Shown: piece after piece, positions 14,146 through 16,214 of the stretch
How positions within the stretch are numbered: the stretch's first letter is position 1
How the letters are laid out: every line of letters begins with the position of its first letter
The notes under the pieces: generated by a model
The model's database searches: none
Told to the model about the DNA's origin: nothing
What the model saw: the letters and a program-made list of their open reading frames with translations, nothing else
Made by a program: the position numbers and the translations under genes
Source: Fidelibacterota bacterium
Lineage (GTDB): Bacteria; Fidelibacterota; Fidelibacteria; Fidelibacterales; Fidelibacteraceae
Assembly (NCBI GenBank): GCA_030620575.1
Contig: JAUXEL010000019.1
Coordinates: forward strand, 1-16,214
Direction: 5' to 3'
Length of the DNA stretch: 16,214 nucleotides

Positions 14146-14463
14146 TTAAACAGCAGTTTCGCCTTCAAAGAAATCAATACGGTTCCCTTCGGCCAGGGTT
14201 ACGATCGCTTTTTTCCAGTTTGATCGTCTTCCTTCCGTCCGGATAACCCGTCCACCACTGCGAACGGTCATTGATTTCACTTTTCCTTTTCTGTTCATCG
14301 TTGCAACATCCTTAACCTGGACATTAAAACGATCTTCAACAGCTTTCTTGATCTCGATCTTGTTAGCAGTGGGATCTACAATAAAGGCATATTTGCCCAT
14401 TTCTTCTCCCATGACACTGATTTTTTCAGTCAAAATCGGTCGAATTATTATATTCTTCTTCAT
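14146..14463 (-). CDS. rplW: 50S ribosomal protein L23
   Basis: L23 is the main docking site for trigger factor and SRP at the peptide tunnel exit, next to L29. The 105 residues have the pattern NIIIRPILTEKISVMGEEMG (4-23), then KYAFIVDPTANKIEIKKAVE, and GRVIRTEGRRSNWKKAIVTL near the end. The ATG at 14463 has AAGGA about 12 bases upstream, a long spacing, with the intervening TATGATGAGCAA carrying two out-of-frame ATGs. The gap to rplD is 15 bases. The position between rplD and rplB is standard. Confidence 0.96.
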   Translation of the reverse strand: MKKNIIIRPILTEKISVMGEEMGKYAFIVDPTANKIEIKKAVEDRFNVQVKDVATMNRKGKVKSMTVRSGGRVIRTEGRRSNWKKAIVTLAEGNRIDFFEGETAV

Positions 14464-14478
14464 TTGCTCATCATATCC

Positions 14479-15105
14479 TTACTTAAGAATCTCATTCATT
14501 GTCTTGACTGCGGATTTTTCGATGACAAGTATTTCGCAATCCATGATTTCGTAGGTAGAGGCATGATCGGCAGCAACGACATATACATTAGGAATATTTC
14601 GTACCGCCAAATATACATTCTCTGTGACCTCGTTTACCAGAATTGTTAACTTTTTACCTGTCAAACCCAAGTTGCTCAAAATACCTGTCAGAGCTTGTGT
14701 TTTTGGCTCTTTAAGGTTTAGATCATTAACAACAAGTACAGCCTTTTCGCTGAATTTTTGCGATAATGCGCTACGGCGAGCAAGACGTTTTACCTTTTTC
14801 GGCAGTTTTGTCGTATAAAGATGAGGTACCGGACCGAATGCCCGGCCACCACCAACCCAGATGGGGGAACGCCGTGAACCTGAACGAGCGGTTCCGCGAC
14901 CTTTTTGTTTCCAGGGCTTTGCCCCACCGCCTCGTGAATCACCGCGGGTTTTTGTTTTACTTGTACCCTGGCGCATATTTGCCATCTCTGCCTTTACGGC
15001 AAGATACATTGTATGCTCATTGGGTTCAATACCAAAGACTTCTTTCGAGAAATCCACTTTCTTTTCTAATTTTTCACCATTGGTTTCAAAGACGTTTAGT
15101 TTCAT
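14479..15105 (-). CDS. rplD: 50S ribosomal protein L4
   Basis: L4 has a long loop that lines the exit tunnel opposite L22 and, in E. coli, also represses the S10 operon. The 208 residues include the tunnel loop at about 41-95 (MANMRQGTSKTKTRGDSRGG then GAKPWKQKGRGTARSGSRRS, PIWVGGGRAFGP) and the globular domain with ALSQKFSEKAVLVVNDL. An in-frame TTG at 15111 would add two residues, but GAGGGG lies six bases before the ATG at 15105 and directly abuts that TTG, so the ATG is chosen. Only two bases separate it from the rplC stop. No E. coli-like L4 leader target could be recognised. Confidence 0.97.
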   Translation of the reverse strand: MKLNVFETNGEKLEKKVDFSKEVFGIEPNEHTMYLAVKAEMANMRQGTSKTKTRGDSRGGGAKPWKQKGRGTARSGSRRSPIWVGGGRAFGPVPHLYTTKLPKKVKRLARRSALSQKFSEKAVLVVNDLNLKEPKTQALTGILSNLGLTGKKLTILVNEVTENVYLAVRNIPNVYVVAADHASTYEIMDCEILVIEKSAVKTMNEILK

Positions 15106-15107
15106 GA

Positions 15108-15731
15108 TCAACCCCTCGCCTTAACAAGTTTTAAGATTCCGTTCCGGGATCCGGGAACGCTGCCTTTTACCAATAGAATATTTTTGTCAGAACGAATTTC
15201 AACGATTTCGATATTGCCTATCGTTATCGTTTCATTTCCCATATGTCCGGACATTTTCATGCCTTTCCAAACACGAGAAGGAGATGAACTTGCACCAATC
15301 GAACCGGGTGCACGAAGACGGTCTTTCTGACCATGACTTGCCGGACCACCGGAAAAGTTGTGACGCTTCATCGTCCCCTGAAAGCCTTTTCCTTTCGATG
15401 TGCCGGTTACCGAGATAATGTCGCCTTTTTTAAAGATATCAACATGTATCTCATCGCCAACTTTTACGCTCTCGACTTCTTCCAGACGAAATTCCTTTAA
15501 TGTGCGTAAGACTTTTCCTGCAGTTTTCAGATGTCCGAGTTCCGGTTTTGTCATCACCTTTTCACGAACCTCATCAAAACCAACCTGAACCGCTTTATAG
15601 CCATCGTTTTCGTCTGTTTTGACTTGTGTTATATAGCATGGCCCTGCTTCGATAACCGTTACCGGGATATTCCGGCCCCATTCATCGAAAATACGTGTCA
15701 TGCCAATTTTTTTTCCTATGATTCCGTTCAC
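15108..15731 (-). CDS. rplC: 50S ribosomal protein L3 (GTG start)
   Basis: L3 is, with L24, an assembly initiator of the large subunit, and its extended loop reaches toward the peptidyl transferase centre. The 207 residues match E. coli (209). It begins NGIIGKKIGMTRIFDEWGRN and has VTGTSKGKGFQGTMKRHNFS near 108-127 and the loop RAPGSIGASSSPSRVWKGMK. At the place of the E. coli Gln150 that PrmB methylates this protein has Ser, as in many other bacteria. The start is GTG, with AAAGG eight bases upstream; the next ATG (Met11) would remove conserved residues. The 77-base gap before it is the longest in the operon. Confidence 0.97.
   Translation of the reverse strand: MNGIIGKKIGMTRIFDEWGRNIPVTVIEAGPCYITQVKTDENDGYKAVQVGFDEVREKVMTKPELGHLKTAGKVLRTLKEFRLEEVESVKVGDEIHVDIFKKGDIISVTGTSKGKGFQGTMKRHNFSGGPASHGQKDRLRAPGSIGASSSPSRVWKGMKMSGHMGNETITIGNIEIVEIRSDKNILLVKGSVPGSRNGILKLVKARG
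15112..15117 (-). promoter_or_regulatory. Shine-Dalgarno site deciding the rplD start
   Basis: GAGGGG on the minus strand lies six bases before the ATG at 15105 but directly next to the in-frame TTG at 15111. The spacing rules out the TTG and fixes the start at MKLNVFET. Confidence 0.85.
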
Positions 15732-15739
15732 AGTTTTAA

Positions 15740-15744
15740 CCTTT
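15740..15744 (-). promoter_or_regulatory. Shine-Dalgarno site for the GTG start of rplC
   Basis: AAAGG follows a run of A on the minus strand and lies eight bases before the GTG at 15731. It is weaker than the AGGAG sites elsewhere in the operon. Confidence 0.65.
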
Positions 15745-15808
15745 TTTTCTCTTCACACGGATCGCCTTGTATTACATCAAGTTGATCCAATATGTTAGTG
15801 GGTTTACG

Positions 15809-16117
15809 TTAAACCTTAATTTCAATATCCACGCCGGCAGGTAGATCTAATTTCATCAATTCATCGATGGTCTTCGTCGTGGTATTCAATATTTCAATAA
15901 TGCGCTTGTGCACCTTAATTTGGAATTGCTCCCGTGACTTTTTATTAACGTGCGGCGAACGGTTAACTGTAATAACCGTACGCTTTGTAGGTAACGGAAT
16001 CGGACCCGAAATAACGGCTCCGGTTGCTTTTGCACGCTGAACAATTTTCTCAGTAGATTTATCGAGAAGATTGTGATCATAAGATTTAAGCGCAATGCGT
16101 ATTTTTTGTCCTGCCAT
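15809..16117 (-). CDS. rpsJ: 30S ribosomal protein S10
   Basis: S10 is a small-subunit head protein that also acts as NusE in transcription antitermination. The 102 residues match the family. It begins AGQKIRIALKSYDHNLLDKS and contains GAVISGPIPLPTKRTVITVN, RSPHVNKKSREQFQIKVHKR and DLPAGVDIEIKV. The ATG at 16117 has AAAGGT about 12 bases upstream. The tuf stop is only 14 bases before it, so in this genome the S10 block appears to continue directly from the str block, without the leader that precedes rpsJ in E. coli. Confidence 0.97.
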   Translation of the reverse strand: MAGQKIRIALKSYDHNLLDKSTEKIVQRAKATGAVISGPIPLPTKRTVITVNRSPHVNKKSREQFQIKVHKRIIEILNTTTKTIDELMKLDLPAGVDIEIKV

Positions 16118-16131
16118 AATGCTTTTTACCT

Positions 16132-16214
16132 TTACTCAATAATCTCAATTACAACACCGGCGCCTACGGTACGGCCGCCTTCACGAATTGCAAAACGCAA
16201 TTCCTTGTCCATGG
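16132..16214 (-). CDS. tuf: Elongation factor Tu, C-terminal end only (5' part outside window)
   Basis: The last 26 residues before a TAA stop read ELRFAIREGGRTVGAGVV then IEIIE, the near-universal C-terminus of EF-Tu domain 3. EF-Tu carries aminoacyl-tRNA to the ribosome as a GTPase. The GTP-binding domain is outside the window. Its place 14 bases before rpsJ fits the common rpsL-rpsG-fusA-tuf-rpsJ order. The fragment is short but its identity is clear from the motif and the neighbour; the TAA at 16132-16134 ends the frame. Confidence 0.95.
   Translation of the reverse strand, partial: MDKELRFAIREGGRTVGAGVVIEIIE

Overview
This window is a nearly complete bacterial S10-spc-alpha ribosomal protein supercluster. 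All of it reads on the minus strand, so transcription runs from high to low coordinates. It enters at the upper edge with the last codons of tuf (EF-Tu, the end of the str operon). It then runs without an internal terminator that I can see through rpsJ-rplC-rplD-rplW-rplB-rpsS-rplV-rpsC-rplP-rpmC-rpsQ (S10 block), rplN-rplX-rplE-rpsN-rpsH-rplF-rplR-rpsE-rpmD-rplO-secY (spc block), map-infA-rpmJ (linker block) and rpsM-rpsK-rpsD-rpoA-rplQ (alpha block). It ends at a strong intrinsic terminator at about 1474-1507. Spacing is tight: most gaps are 1-30 bases, there are two ATGA overlaps, and only two gaps reach 50 bases or more (rpsJ-rplC 77, infA-rpmJ 50).

Below the terminator, on the same strand but probably with its own promoter (about 1300-1328), is a gene for a YihY/BrkB-family integral membrane protein with a C-terminal winged-helix-like domain. 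It runs off the lower edge of the window. No plus-strand gene is convincing; the plus-strand reading frames are shadows of the minus-strand genes.

The organism is a bacterium of moderate, somewhat AT-rich composition. The order secY-map-infA-rpmJ-rpsM-rpsK-rpsD-rpoA-rplQ without adk, the absence of rpmJ directly behind secY as in E. coli, an L17 with a long charged tail, and the zinc-ribbon forms of S14 and L36 together suggest a member of the FCB assemblage (Bacteroidota relatives such as Calditrichota, KSB1 or Marinimicrobia-type lineages). This is an inference from gene order and protein character, and the phylum is uncertain.

The genes work as one growth-linked unit. They encode ribosomal proteins of both subunits, the initiation factor IF-1, the translocon pore SecY, methionine aminopeptidase for N-terminal processing, the RNA polymerase alpha subunit and (upstream) EF-Tu. 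Seven of the 30 complete operon genes start with GTG or TTG, each supported by a well-placed Shine-Dalgarno sequence. I see no mobile element, CRISPR array, phage gene, tRNA or rRNA. I do not find a previously undescribed system here; the points worth a second look are modest and are listed as findings.
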